Source of the DNA: Planctomycetaceae bacterium
GTDB taxonomy: Bacteria; Planctomycetota; Planctomycetia; Pirellulales; Pirellulaceae
Length of the DNA: 33,954 nt
Assembly (NCBI GenBank): GCA_947463915.1
Contig: CANHVO010000026.1
Coordinates: forward strand, 1 to 33,954
Reading direction: 5' to 3'
The position numbers and the translations under genes were made by a program. Positions 25,666-33,944 of the stretch are shown here, piece after piece (position 1 is the first letter of the stretch; each line of letters starts with the position of its first letter). The notes below the pieces were generated by a model, which ran no database searches, was not told the DNA's origin, and saw only the letters and a list, made by a program, of their open reading frames with translations.

Positions 25666-26943
25666 ATGAATATTCGCCGTCGCACTTTTATCCGCTCCAC
25701 GGGCATCTCGCTTGCGCTCCCCGGGCTAAACATCTTTGCTGATGACCGCGAGGGCGCGATCGGCACCCTGCAGCCACCGCGCCGCATGATCTGTATCTGC
25801 ACGCCGCTCGGATTGCATCCCGATAATTTCTTTCCGACGCAATCTGGTAAAGACTACGCGCTCTCGCCCTATTTGGACATCCTCAAGGATTACCGGGATG
25901 AGTTCACCGTCATCTCTGGGTTGGCTCATGCGGGCATGGGTTCTAGCTTCGCGCATCAAGCCTCCGCGAGCTTTCTCACAGGAGCGCCAGGAGCAGGCAG
26001 GCCAGGCTTCCGGAACACGATCTCGCTCGACCAATTTGCGGCGGATCATATCGGTAGCCAGACGCGATTCCCCAGTCTCGCTTTGTCCGGAGAAGGCTCC
26101 GGTGGCCTTTCTTGGACACGCACCGGCGCACTGATCGCAGCCGATAACTCTCCGTCCAGAGTCTTCGCCCGCTTGTTCCTCGAGGGCGATACCAAAGACG
26201 TGCAGGAGCAAATTCGCCGCCTCGAGGATGGACGCAGTATTCTCGATGACGTCCGTGATCAAGCCAAGTCGCTGACTTCAGACCTAGGTCGCGAAGACCG
26301 CGAAAAGCTCGAAGAATACCTCACCAGCGTTCGCGATCTGGAGCAACGCATGGTCAAGGACGAAAGCTGGGCCAGGAAACCGAAGCCCAGGGTCAATGCC
26401 GAGCCACCCAAAGATATCCCTAACGCTGCTGACCTCATCGGCCGCACGCGTCTGTTGTTCGATCTCAGCCACCTAGCAATTCAAACCGACTCGACGCGGC
26501 TGATCACTATTATGCTTGCCGGCTCCAGCTTTGCTCCACCGATCGAAGGCGTGTCGCTCGGCCATCACGACCTTTCACACCACGGCAAGGACCCAAGCAA
26601 ACTCGAGCAGCTCAAGATCGTTGAACTGGAGACCATGAAAACCGTCCGCGACCTGCTCGTCAAGCTCAAGCAATCAAAGGAGGACGGCAACAGCCTGCTG
26701 GATCGCACCACCGTCTTCCTAGGTAGCAACCTTGGCGATGGCAGCAGCCACTCCACCAAGAACCTTCCGGTCCTGGTCGCTGGTGGCGGCTTCCAGCATG
26801 GTCAGCACTTGGCATTCGATGCCAACAACCCGCCGCCGTTGTGCAATCTTTACGTCAACATGCTGCAACGACTTGGAATCGAAGCCGACAAGTTTGGCAC
26901 GAGCACTGGGACGTTGACTGGACTGGAATTACGACAGGGATGA
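25666..26943 (+). CDS. DUF1552 family protein, Tat-exported
   Basis: 425 residues. A compact twin-arginine leader opens the protein: MNIRRRTFIRSTGISLALPG. Family blocks follow in order: PRRMICICTPLGLHPDNFFP, FTVISGLAHAGMGSSFAHQA, GFRNTISLDQFAADHIG, LSWTRTGALIAADNSP, YLTSVRDLEQRM, HHDLSHHGKD, VFLGSNLGDGSSHSTKNLPV, GGFQHGQHLAFDANNPPPLC, and the end FGTSTGTLTGLE. The short leader shows what the N-terminus looks like without the repeat-derived extension seen in the paralogue at 11095. It is closely spaced behind its DUF1592-type partner and probably cotranscribed with it. Reaction unknown. Confidence 0.93.
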   Translation: MNIRRRTFIRSTGISLALPGLNIFADDREGAIGTLQPPRRMICICTPLGLHPDNFFPTQSGKDYALSPYLDILKDYRDEFTVISGLAHAGMGSSFAHQASASFLTGAPGAGRPGFRNTISLDQFAADHIGSQTRFPSLALSGEGSGGLSWTRTGALIAADNSPSRVFARLFLEGDTKDVQEQIRRLEDGRSILDDVRDQAKSLTSDLGREDREKLEEYLTSVRDLEQRMVKDESWARKPKPRVNAEPPKDIPNAADLIGRTRLLFDLSHLAIQTDSTRLITIMLAGSSFAPPIEGVSLGHHDLSHHGKDPSKLEQLKIVELETMKTVRDLLVKLKQSKEDGNSLLDRTTVFLGSNLGDGSSHSTKNLPVLVAGGGFQHGQHLAFDANNPPPLCNLYVNMLQRLGIEADKFGTSTGTLTGLELRQG

Positions 26944-27047
26944 ATTCGATACCCTCACGATGACGTCGTTGCCAAAGAAACCATTGGCCCTATTTTTTAA
27001 GTATGAACCGCATATCGAGAGCTCATTCAGAACCGGAAGACGCGAAA

Positions 27048-28187
27048 ATGTTCGATATCCTATTGGCCGAGCAAATATTGACCCAAAAATTGAGAAGTAA
27101 AACGTTCGTCCGCAGGGTTTCATTGCTTGCGGTACTATTGCTCGCGTTACTTTCGTTAGCAAAACTTGCATACGCAGATGACGTTATCGTAGGCGATGCG
27201 GGTTCACTCCGCGAAAGCCTACGCAGTTTGAAATCGGGCGTCACGTTGAAAATTGCATCTGGCGATTACCCGGGGGGATATCATGTAGAAGCGCTGGATA
27301 AACTAACGATTGAGGCATTTGATCCAAAAAACCCACCGCACTTCAAGGGAGGATCCAACGCTTGGCATTTCTCTCGTTGCAACGACTTAGTACTTCGTCA
27401 CCTACAAATCAGTGGCCAAAGTGGCAACGGTCTCAACTTGGATGATGGCGGACGGTTCGATCAACCGGTCCAAGGAATCACGCTGGAACATCTGATTATC
27501 AGCGACATCGGTCCGAAAGGAAATCACGATGGGATCAAATGCTCCGGCCTGGATAATCTGACTATCCGCAATTGCTCGATCTCTGGATGGGGCGGCCAAG
27601 GGATTGATATGGTGGGTTGTCACGATTCGCTGATCTCAGGCTGCAGATTCGTTGGAAAGCCAAACTTTACGGCAACGGCTGGCGTACAGACGAAAGGCGG
27701 TTGCTCCGATATCACGATCGAGAAATGTCATTTCATTCACGGTGGCGAGCGACCAATTAACGTCGGAGGCTCGACCGATTTGCGCCTCTTCCGTCCTACC
27801 GGTGCAAAACACGAAGCCAGGCGCATCGTGGTGCGTGACAACACGATCGAGGGTAGCTCCTGCGCCGCAGCCTTTGTGGGCGTCGATGGGGCGGAGTTCA
27901 TTGGGAACACGATTTTGTATCCGGAAAAGTGGATTTTTCGAGTCCTTCAGGAGACCACTGCGGAGGGTTTTAATCCTTGCCGTAATGTGTTAGTGAGGGA
28001 GAACCGAATTGTCTTCCGCCGTGCGCAAGTACAGGTCGAGGTCAACATTGGCACCGGGACGGATCCGAAAAGTTTTCAGTTCGATAAAAATCAATGGTTT
28101 GCTGAAGACCGTCCCGAATCCTCCAAGCCCCGACTGCCAAACGAGGAAAAGGATGGAGTTTACGGCATGGACCCTCGCAAAAAATGA
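27048..28187 (+). CDS. exported right-handed parallel beta-helix protein (polysaccharide lyase-like)
   Basis: I prefer the ATG at 27048, with GGAAG eight bases upstream; an ATG at 27003 in the same frame is possible. A membrane-type signal RVSLLAVLLLALLSLAKLAYA is followed by short beta-strand repeats typical of a parallel beta-helix: LVLRHLQISGQSGNGLNLDD, GITLEHLIISDIG, LTIRNCSISGWGGQGIDMVG, ITIEKCHFIHGG, RIVVRDNTIEGSS. The opening VIVGDAGSLRESLRSLKSGV-TLKIASGDY resembles the start of PL6/chondroitinase-B-like and pectate-lyase-like proteins. Catalytic residues cannot be assigned with confidence, so lyase activity is only a possibility. It sits between two DUF1592+DUF1552 pairs. Confidence 0.8.
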   Translation: MFDILLAEQILTQKLRSKTFVRRVSLLAVLLLALLSLAKLAYADDVIVGDAGSLRESLRSLKSGVTLKIASGDYPGGYHVEALDKLTIEAFDPKNPPHFKGGSNAWHFSRCNDLVLRHLQISGQSGNGLNLDDGGRFDQPVQGITLEHLIISDIGPKGNHDGIKCSGLDNLTIRNCSISGWGGQGIDMVGCHDSLISGCRFVGKPNFTATAGVQTKGGCSDITIEKCHFIHGGERPINVGGSTDLRLFRPTGAKHEARRIVVRDNTIEGSSCAAAFVGVDGAEFIGNTILYPEKWIFRVLQETTAEGFNPCRNVLVRENRIVFRRAQVQVEVNIGTGTDPKSFQFDKNQWFAEDRPESSKPRLPNEEKDGVYGMDPRKK

Positions 28188-28528
28188 CCGCGTGCATGGG
28201 AATGTAACATAAACAGATGCGTTCGGCTTAAGCCGTCAATCAGGCGTAGTTTGACCTTCAACTACTGATTTTCCCGATTTGTCGATGGCGCTAGCCGGTA
28301 ATCGTTGACTCTTGCTTGCACTTGAATTCAATCCCACCACTTGGCAGGCGATAGGCATCTGTGGGGAAGGCAGAAGTCGCACGCTAGGCGTTTCGCCGAG
28401 ACTCGAAAGATCTGCGTCTCGACTCAGTTGGTGGAGTCGCCCCACCTGAGTCGCGGAACCGATTAGAATTGAAAGCGAGTATCCCACCGTCTTTTGGCTT
28501 CCTACGCATTTTTGCGACTCGACAACCG
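28188..28528. other. intergenic stretch with a 12 bp palindrome and a hairpin
   Basis: No gene I trust lies here. CGGCTTAAGCCG at 28224-28235 is a perfect palindrome 37 bases past the stop of the beta-helix gene. CGACTCAG (28420-28427) and CTGAGTCG (28446-28453) are perfect arms of a hairpin, with further pairing of GGTGG and CCACC inside. This gap probably separates two transcription units. An 83-codon minus-strand frame (28487-28236) crosses it, but its composition is not protein-like. Confidence 0.45.
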
Positions 28529-29437
28529 ATGTACAGAGCGAATTTTCTAGTACTTGCCCTCCTTTTCTCTCAGTCGGTGATTCGCGCTAATGAGGAATGG
28601 GTAACAGTTGGATCAGCTAGAAATCGTCCTGATCGGACCGGATTCGGTGACGTCGCTTACGAATTTCAGATCATGAAGCATGAAGTTACGGTCCGCGAGT
28701 ACGCCGAGTTTCTGAATCTCGTCGCCGCTCATTCCGACCCTCATGAGCTTTGGGTCACAGCGATGGGCGAACACGTCATTACCGACTTAGGGCAAGGAGG
28801 GATTCGGAGCGATGTACCCCAATGCATTCGGCGTGAAGGTCGGCCTGGAGCATGGAAGTACTGCACAGTTCCGGAACGCGAGGAATGTCCCGTCTTCTTT
28901 GTGACTTTCTTCAGTGCGCTCCGTTATGCCAATTGGCTTCATCATGGCGGCCAGAATGGAGACACAGAGACTGGAGCATACGATCTTAGTCAAGGCGAGA
29001 ACGTTTCTCGATCAGCGATGGCGAAGGTTTGGTTACCAAATGAGAACGAATGGTACAAAGCGGCTTACTTCCAACCCGAAGAGTTAGGTGGGCCCGAGGG
29101 TAGCTATTGGCAGTTTCCCGTGAGTACAAACGACCAACCTGTTAAAGCCGAGCCTGGTTCTGATGGAAATCATGCGGCATGCTTCTCTCGAGGATTTGGG
29201 GGAATGGTACCCGTGGGCTCTTATCCGAACGCAAAGAGTCCTTGCGGTGCTTTCGACATGGGCGGAAACGTGTGGGAATGGACGGATACTGCTGTATTCC
29301 ATTCGAAACGCGTCATGCGTGGCGGCTCAGCGCCACACAATGTTGAGAAAATGCGATCGAACGTCCGATCGAATGCCAGTCCCGACCGTTGGTATCCCGA
29401 TACGGGTTTTCGACTCGCAAGGGGGATACAGCATTGA
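28529..29437 (+). CDS. exported SUMF1/FGE-fold protein without the catalytic cysteines
   Basis: Start at the ATG at 28529, where MYRANFLVLALLFSQSVIRA is a signal peptide. The 302-residue protein follows the formylglycine-generating-enzyme (SUMF1) fold in order: FGDVAYEFQIMKHEVTVREY, PVFFVTFFSALRYANWL, VWLPNENEWYKAAYF, GAFDMGGNVWEWTD, VMRGGSAPHN and RWYPDTGFRLARG. In true FGE two cysteines sit between RGGS and the GFR motif; here that stretch has none. It is therefore more likely a structural or ligand-binding SUMF1 relative than a sulfatase-activating enzyme, and no sulfatase gene is near. Its TGA shares one base with the ATG of the next gene (TGATG), so the two are probably translationally coupled. 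Confidence 0.88.
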   Translation: MYRANFLVLALLFSQSVIRANEEWVTVGSARNRPDRTGFGDVAYEFQIMKHEVTVREYAEFLNLVAAHSDPHELWVTAMGEHVITDLGQGGIRSDVPQCIRREGRPGAWKYCTVPEREECPVFFVTFFSALRYANWLHHGGQNGDTETGAYDLSQGENVSRSAMAKVWLPNENEWYKAAYFQPEELGGPEGSYWQFPVSTNDQPVKAEPGSDGNHAACFSRGFGGMVPVGSYPNAKSPCGAFDMGGNVWEWTDTAVFHSKRVMRGGSAPHNVEKMRSNVRSNASPDRWYPDTGFRLARGIQH

Positions 29438-32010
29438 TGACGAACCATGAACCATTCCAGAGCGATGCTCAAATTTCACAAAGCAAATACGCTGCATTGC
29501 TAATAGGTTGTTGGCTCGGTTGCGTAGTGTCCTTTTTCTCAAACACCTCGCATGGTAAGGAAACGGAAGATACTGTCGATTTTTTGTCGCAGCATTGCGT
29601 CGATTGTCACAATGCCCAAACCACAGAGGGCGGGCTAAATTTGCGTGATCTTGATTTGAATCTCGAAGACAACGAAAACATTGCAAGATGGATCAACGTA
29701 TTCGACAAAGTGGACCAAGGGGAAATGCCTCCCAAAGACGAGCTGCAACCCTCTTCCGCATCGCGCACCGATTTCTTGAATTCACTGCGGGCACGACTAC
29801 GAGGCAATACGTTGGATCGGCAAAAAGCTCAGGGGAGAGTGGTGTTGCGCAGGCTGAACCGGTCCGAATTCGCGAACACACTTCGGGATCTTCTTGGCGT
29901 GAGTGCGCCGCTTGAAGAACTGTTGCCCGAGGATGGTAGAGCGGACGGATTCGAGAATGTTGGAGCTGCTCTAAACCTTTCGGTCGCTCACTTGGAACGC
30001 TATCTACAAGCTGCGGACCAAGCGCTCAACGAAGCCACCATTTCATCTCATCGCGCTCCGACGATCACGATACGCACCGACTACGAGGAGAGCTGGCACG
30101 ACTACAATCACGGTTTTCAGAACCTCCAATGGGCTAACGCGAGCGATGGCAGACTTGCGATCCGTTGGACCGATTCAGCTGCGAATGGCACGTTGAGGTC
30201 TTGGCATCCACCCATTCCGGATCGTCGTTATCGATTTCGCATTCGGGCTCGCGCGATGATGCAACGGGATGTGGTTGATGCAAATGGTAAGAAAGGAAAA
30301 TCCTTGGTGCACGACCGACACATCATTGCCAAGGTAGGGATCGGTTCGCTTCTGAAGGACGGTTTAGCTCAAAACGAAGCCTACTTTGAATTGAGCCCAG
30401 ACAAATATCGAGAGTTCGTATACGAAGCCCGCGTACCGGAGGGGCATTCGTTTTCGATCGTTCCGTATCGTCTCATGCCTGAAAAAAAAGGGGATCGCGT
30501 AATGTCGGGCGACATGTTTGTCGTCGTCGATTGGATTGAAATCGAGGGACCGCTTTTCGAAGGGGAATGGCCACCTCGCGGTCACCAGTTATTGTACGGC
30601 GATTTGCCGTTGAAACCGATCGAGTCCGCGGCATCGAATCAACGCCCGCAAGTGGTTTCGCAAAGCCCTGAAGTGGACGCGAGGCGGTTGATTGCAAATT
30701 TCTTGACAGTTGTTTTTCGCCGGCCTGTCGAGAAATCCGAAATTGAGTCACACCTGGATTTGTTCCGTGAGCAATCGAAGCTAGGTCGGCCGTTCGATGC
30801 TTGCCTACGAGCTGCCTACAAGATGGCACTTACGTCGCCCCATTTTCTTTTTCTACAAGAAACGCCTGGCAAGTTGAGCGACTACGCGTTAGCTGCTCGA
30901 TTGAGTTACGGTCTTTGGGGCAGCTTGCCCGATTCAGAGTTAATGCAAATCGCTGCCGAAGGCAGACTGAGTAATCCGAGCATCCTTCGGGAACAAACCG
31001 AGCGCCTGTTGTCCGCACCCAATGCGACAAGGTTTACTCGGCAGTTTTTGGGAGGTTGGCTCAATTTGCGTGATATCGACTTCACTCAACCGGACACGAA
31101 GCTCTATCCCGAATTCGATAGCTACCTGCAGTTTTGTATGTTGGCAGAATCGGAACAGTACTTTGATCAATTAGTGCGTCACAACCTGGGTGTCAGCCAT
31201 ATTGTGGACAGCGAATTCGCCATGCTCAACGAACGCTTGGCCGAACACTATGATCTTGCAGAAGCGTTTCAACGGCCTGATCAAACATCTGCGTCCGATG
31301 GCGTGACCACTTCTGAGCGACTGTTTCCAGCAGAGGGGTCGCGGTTGGTCAAGGTCCAACTTGACAGAGAATCCAAACGTGGCGGTTTCCTGACCCAGGG
31401 AGCGATCCTCAAAGTCAGCGCGAACGGAACGACAACTTCACCTGTGGTGCGTGGTGCTTATGTTTTGGATCGAATTCTCGGCACTCCCCCCGCTCCTCCG
31501 CCGAGCGACGTCCCGTCTGTCGAGCCAGACATACGAGGTGCGACCACCATTCGCCAACAGCTTGCAAAACATCGCGACCAGTCCGTGTGTGCCGGCTGCC
31601 ATGCAAAACTGGATCCGCCCGGATTCGCATTGGAGAATTACGACGTAACAGGACGATGGCGCACGCACTATCGCGCAATTCCTGAGTCGATCGGCGATAA
31701 AGGTGTTAAGATACCTGGCAGTGGCGAGCGTTTGTACTCTCAAGGCCTGCCTGTCGAGTCGCATTATGCGCTCGCCGACGGGAGAGAATTTACAGACATC
31801 GATGGTTTTAAGCAGATTGTGCTCAAGGACCGGCAGCAGTTAGCTCGCTGCGTTGTGAGCAAACTCATAACCTATTTGACTGGTGCAACGCCCGACTTTG
31901 CCGATAGAGAGATCGTGGATCAAATTGTGTCGGAATCGGCCCCAAGCCAATACGGCATGAGGGACTTGATTCATGGAGTCATTCAAAGCCGTGTATTCAC
32001 CCACAAGTAG
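29437..32010 (+). CDS. DUF1587/DUF1592/DUF1588/DUF1585 cytochrome-like protein
   Basis: The ATG at 29437 overlaps the preceding stop by one base and has AAGGGGG about 12 bases upstream. The 857-residue protein has an export segment (YAALLIGCWLGCVVSFFS) and N-terminal heme motif HCVDCHNAQ (Cys54, Cys57, His58), then MPPKDEL. DUF1587 (VLRRLNRSEFANTLRDLLGV) is followed by the beta-rich middle, DUF1595 (LIANFLTVVFRRPVEKSEIE), DUF1592 (YALAARLSYGLWGSLPDSEL), and DUF1588 (KRGGFLTQGAILKVSANGTT) with PPAPPPSDVPSVEPDIRGAT. A second heme motif, VCAGCHAKLDPPGFALENYD, and DUF1585 complete it. A ~25-residue polar insertion follows the HYDLAE segment of DUF1588 (QRPDQTSASDGVTTSERLFP). Partner DUF1552 follows after 30 bases. 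Function: likely periplasmic redox protein, partner unknown. Confidence 0.93.
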   Translation: MTNHEPFQSDAQISQSKYAALLIGCWLGCVVSFFSNTSHGKETEDTVDFLSQHCVDCHNAQTTEGGLNLRDLDLNLEDNENIARWINVFDKVDQGEMPPKDELQPSSASRTDFLNSLRARLRGNTLDRQKAQGRVVLRRLNRSEFANTLRDLLGVSAPLEELLPEDGRADGFENVGAALNLSVAHLERYLQAADQALNEATISSHRAPTITIRTDYEESWHDYNHGFQNLQWANASDGRLAIRWTDSAANGTLRSWHPPIPDRRYRFRIRARAMMQRDVVDANGKKGKSLVHDRHIIAKVGIGSLLKDGLAQNEAYFELSPDKYREFVYEARVPEGHSFSIVPYRLMPEKKGDRVMSGDMFVVVDWIEIEGPLFEGEWPPRGHQLLYGDLPLKPIESAASNQRPQVVSQSPEVDARRLIANFLTVVFRRPVEKSEIESHLDLFREQSKLGRPFDACLRAAYKMALTSPHFLFLQETPGKLSDYALAARLSYGLWGSLPDSELMQIAAEGRLSNPSILREQTERLLSAPNATRFTRQFLGGWLNLRDIDFTQPDTKLYPEFDSYLQFCMLAESEQYFDQLVRHNLGVSHIVDSEFAMLNERLAEHYDLAEAFQRPDQTSASDGVTTSERLFPAEGSRLVKVQLDRESKRGGFLTQGAILKVSANGTTTSPVVRGAYVLDRILGTPPAPPPSDVPSVEPDIRGATTIRQQLAKHRDQSVCAGCHAKLDPPGFALENYDVTGRWRTHYRAIPESIGDKGVKIPGSGERLYSQGLPVESHYALADGREFTDIDGFKQIVLKDRQQLARCVVSKLITYLTGATPDFADREIVDQIVSESAPSQYGMRDLIHGVIQSRVFTHK

Positions 32011-32040
32011 CCAGTGTTTTTCGAGTCAGAAAGCTGAATA

Positions 32041-33306
32041 ATGAACTCAGTCTGCAAAAGCCACCTACCACGACGGACCCTGTTGAAAGCGGCTGGAATA
32101 TCGTTGTCGCTTCCATGGCTTGATTCCATGCAGCCAGCTTTGTCTGCGGAAGCGGTTCAGCCCAAACGATTTCTAGGAGTCCTGAATTACTTTAGTTTTC
32201 ATGCGCCATTTTTCTTTCCAACGGAAACTGGTAGCGACTACACGCCCTCACCCTACTTGGAGCTCTTGAAGGATCATAAGGATGACTTTACGGTCATCTC
32301 GGGGCTCAATCACCCCGATGTTCGTGATGGCCATTCGTCTGACAAATCGTTCTTTACTGGGGCACCTCACCCTGGGGCGCCATCCTTTCGAAACACGGTT
32401 TCCATCGACCAAGTCGCAGCCGAATCGATCGGGCACGCAACGCGATATCCGTCGCTTAACTTTTCGACCAGCGCTTCGTATAGCTGCAGTTACTCGCGAA
32501 ATGGAGTGGCCCTACCGCCTGAAACGAGTCCCGCGAAGGCCTTTGCCAAGTTGTTTATCAACGGATCTGCCGAACAAGTCGCTGAGGAGGTGATGCGAGT
32601 CAAAGAGGGGCAGTCGATTCTCGACCGTATCGGTTCGGAGGCAAAGCGATTGGAGCGTGAAGTTGGCCCAACGGACCGAGATAAACTAGACCAGTATTTT
32701 TCAAGTGTACGAGACTTGGAGAAACGCATGGTCCGCGCCGAGAGTTACGCTAGCCAACCAAAGCCAGATGCACGGACGCTACCGATCGATGATCCGCGTC
32801 CAGGCGAAGACATCGTGCGATTCGGACTGTTGCTCGAGGTAGCACGATTGGCCATGCAAGTCGACTTAACGCGAATCGTGACGCTTTACTACGTAGGAAG
32901 TAGCAAAACGCCTTCGCAGCCTGGGGCAAACTTCGCGTACCACGATCTCAGCCATCACGGCCAGAACTCCGACAAGATCGACCAACTGGCGATACTTGAG
33001 AGGGATCTGTTGCGACAATGGGGCGACTTCTTGAAGCGGATGAAAGAGACGGGTGATGGTCCATCTCGATTGCTGGACCATACGTTTGCGGTGGTAGGTG
33101 CAGGAATGGGGAACGCATCGAGTCATGATGCGACGAATCTCCCGTTGATCGTTTCCGGCGGGAAATTCCGGCATGGGCAACACCTTGCTTACGACCCAAA
33201 GAACCCACCGCCGCTCTGCAACTTATGGGTAGACGCCTTGCAACATCTCGGCTTAGAGTCCGAATCGTTCGGCAGTAGCACGGGAACGCTGCGTGGACTG
33301 AGCTAG
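32041..33306 (+). CDS. DUF1552 family protein, Tat-exported
   Basis: 421 residues, starting directly after the DUF1592-type partner. Leader LPRRTLLKAAGISLSLPWLD is a twin-arginine signal. Family blocks: FLGVLNYFSFHAPFFFPTET, DFTVISGLNHPDVRDGHSSD, SFRNTVSIDQVAAESIGHAT, YSRNGVALPPETSP, YFSSVRDLEKRM, YHDLSHHGQN, VVGAGMGNASSHDATNLPLI, GGKFRHGQHLAYDPKNPPPL and FGSSTGTLRGLS. Length is usual. It is the last gene of the plus-strand run; a repeat arm begins one base after its stop codon. Confidence 0.93.
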   Translation: MNSVCKSHLPRRTLLKAAGISLSLPWLDSMQPALSAEAVQPKRFLGVLNYFSFHAPFFFPTETGSDYTPSPYLELLKDHKDDFTVISGLNHPDVRDGHSSDKSFFTGAPHPGAPSFRNTVSIDQVAAESIGHATRYPSLNFSTSASYSCSYSRNGVALPPETSPAKAFAKLFINGSAEQVAEEVMRVKEGQSILDRIGSEAKRLEREVGPTDRDKLDQYFSSVRDLEKRMVRAESYASQPKPDARTLPIDDPRPGEDIVRFGLLLEVARLAMQVDLTRIVTLYYVGSSKTPSQPGANFAYHDLSHHGQNSDKIDQLAILERDLLRQWGDFLKRMKETGDGPSRLLDHTFAVVGAGMGNASSHDATNLPLIVSGGKFRHGQHLAYDPKNPPPLCNLWVDALQHLGLESESFGSSTGTLRGLS

Positions 33307-33350
33307 AGCCGCGAGAGAGCACAAAGTTCGCGAAAGAAAGACAGCTGATT
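33307..33350. repeat. left arm of a ~44 bp inverted repeat bounding the terminal repeat block
   Basis: This segment, which begins AGCCGCGAGAGAGCACAAAG, is the reverse complement of 33901-33944 with three mismatches over 44 bases. Weaker similarity runs a few bases further inward. It starts at the base after the DUF1552 stop. The AGCACAAAGTTCGCGAAAG wording also resembles a short repeat type common in environmental bacterial genomes. Confidence 0.85.
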
Positions 33351-33634
33351 TGAAAGGAGCGAGTTCGAATCGGGTGCGAATTCTGGTGGACAGAGCTGTT
33401 GGTAAAGGTTTTGTCATGTGATTCTGTCGCTTGGCTTGAACTGCGGAGCAGTGTCATTTGATAGCTACGGATGAAATGAAATCCGTGGTACATGTAGCAC
33501 CGATTTTGCGAGAGTCGCGAAGCGACGGCATTCCCGAATGGTGCGTAAGGAAGACGTAGAAAAACATTACATTGAATGCGGTACTTTTAGTCCAATGTCG
33601 CTCCTTCAGAGCTCTGTCTCAGTTGGGGCATTTT

Positions 33635-33671
33635 ACCTGGGGTTGCGGTCGCATTGCGAACTTACCCCAGG
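33635..33671. repeat. nested hairpin ACCTGGGGT...ACCCCAGG
   Basis: The outer arms CCTGGGGT (33636-33643) and ACCCCAGG (33664-33671) are exact reverse complements. The loop contains a second small inverted repeat, TCGCA t TGCGA (33649-33659). This block and its flank look like a planctomycete intergenic repeat. The surrounding 33351-33900 holds no gene I can support. Confidence 0.65.
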
Positions 33672-33715
33672 CTAAAAACTGCCATCGTATTCGCGATTGA
33701 ATCGCAGCCGCAACT

Positions 33716-33740
33716 CGCACCGGTTTGACACGCCCGAGCG
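33716..33740 (-). repeat. core hairpin of the dispersed repeat, copy C
   Basis: Read on the minus strand this is CGCTCGGG, loop CGTGTCAAA, then CCGGTGCG. Loop and 3' stem are identical to copy B, and the GCGAGT that follows is shared with copies A and B. Only the core and short flanks are shared; the outer sequence differs. The copy lies inside the block bounded by the inverted repeat. Confidence 0.75.
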
Positions 33741-33900
33741 TCCACTTCCAGGTAGCTCGCCCGTCCATTTAACCGGCCATTAAGTGCCTTAGTACTGCTC
33801 TTTTTTTCGCGTCGATAGACCTTCGTCACCCACATCGATTTTTTGTGATGGCCGCAAAAGAACACAGAGAACGCGAAAGATCGATAGCCACATCCGTTCA

Positions 33901-33944
33901 AATCAGCTGCCTTTCTTTTGCGAACTTTGTGCTCTCTTGCGGCT
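33901..33944. repeat. right arm of the ~44 bp inverted repeat
   Basis: Reverse-complement partner of 33307-33350 with three mismatches. Together they enclose about 550 bases of non-coding repeat sequence. A related GCCGCAAAAGAACACAGAG piece sits just inside at about 33851-33869. Confidence 0.85.

Noticed and set aside
28236-28487. 83-codon minus-strand frame
   Set aside because: Low-complexity Ser/Pro composition, no recognisable domain, and it crosses two palindromes.
33662-33901. 79-codon minus-strand frame containing ACQTGAS
   Set aside because: The same ACQTGAS peptide appears in frames through copies A and B, showing that it is a translation of the repeat rather than a gene.
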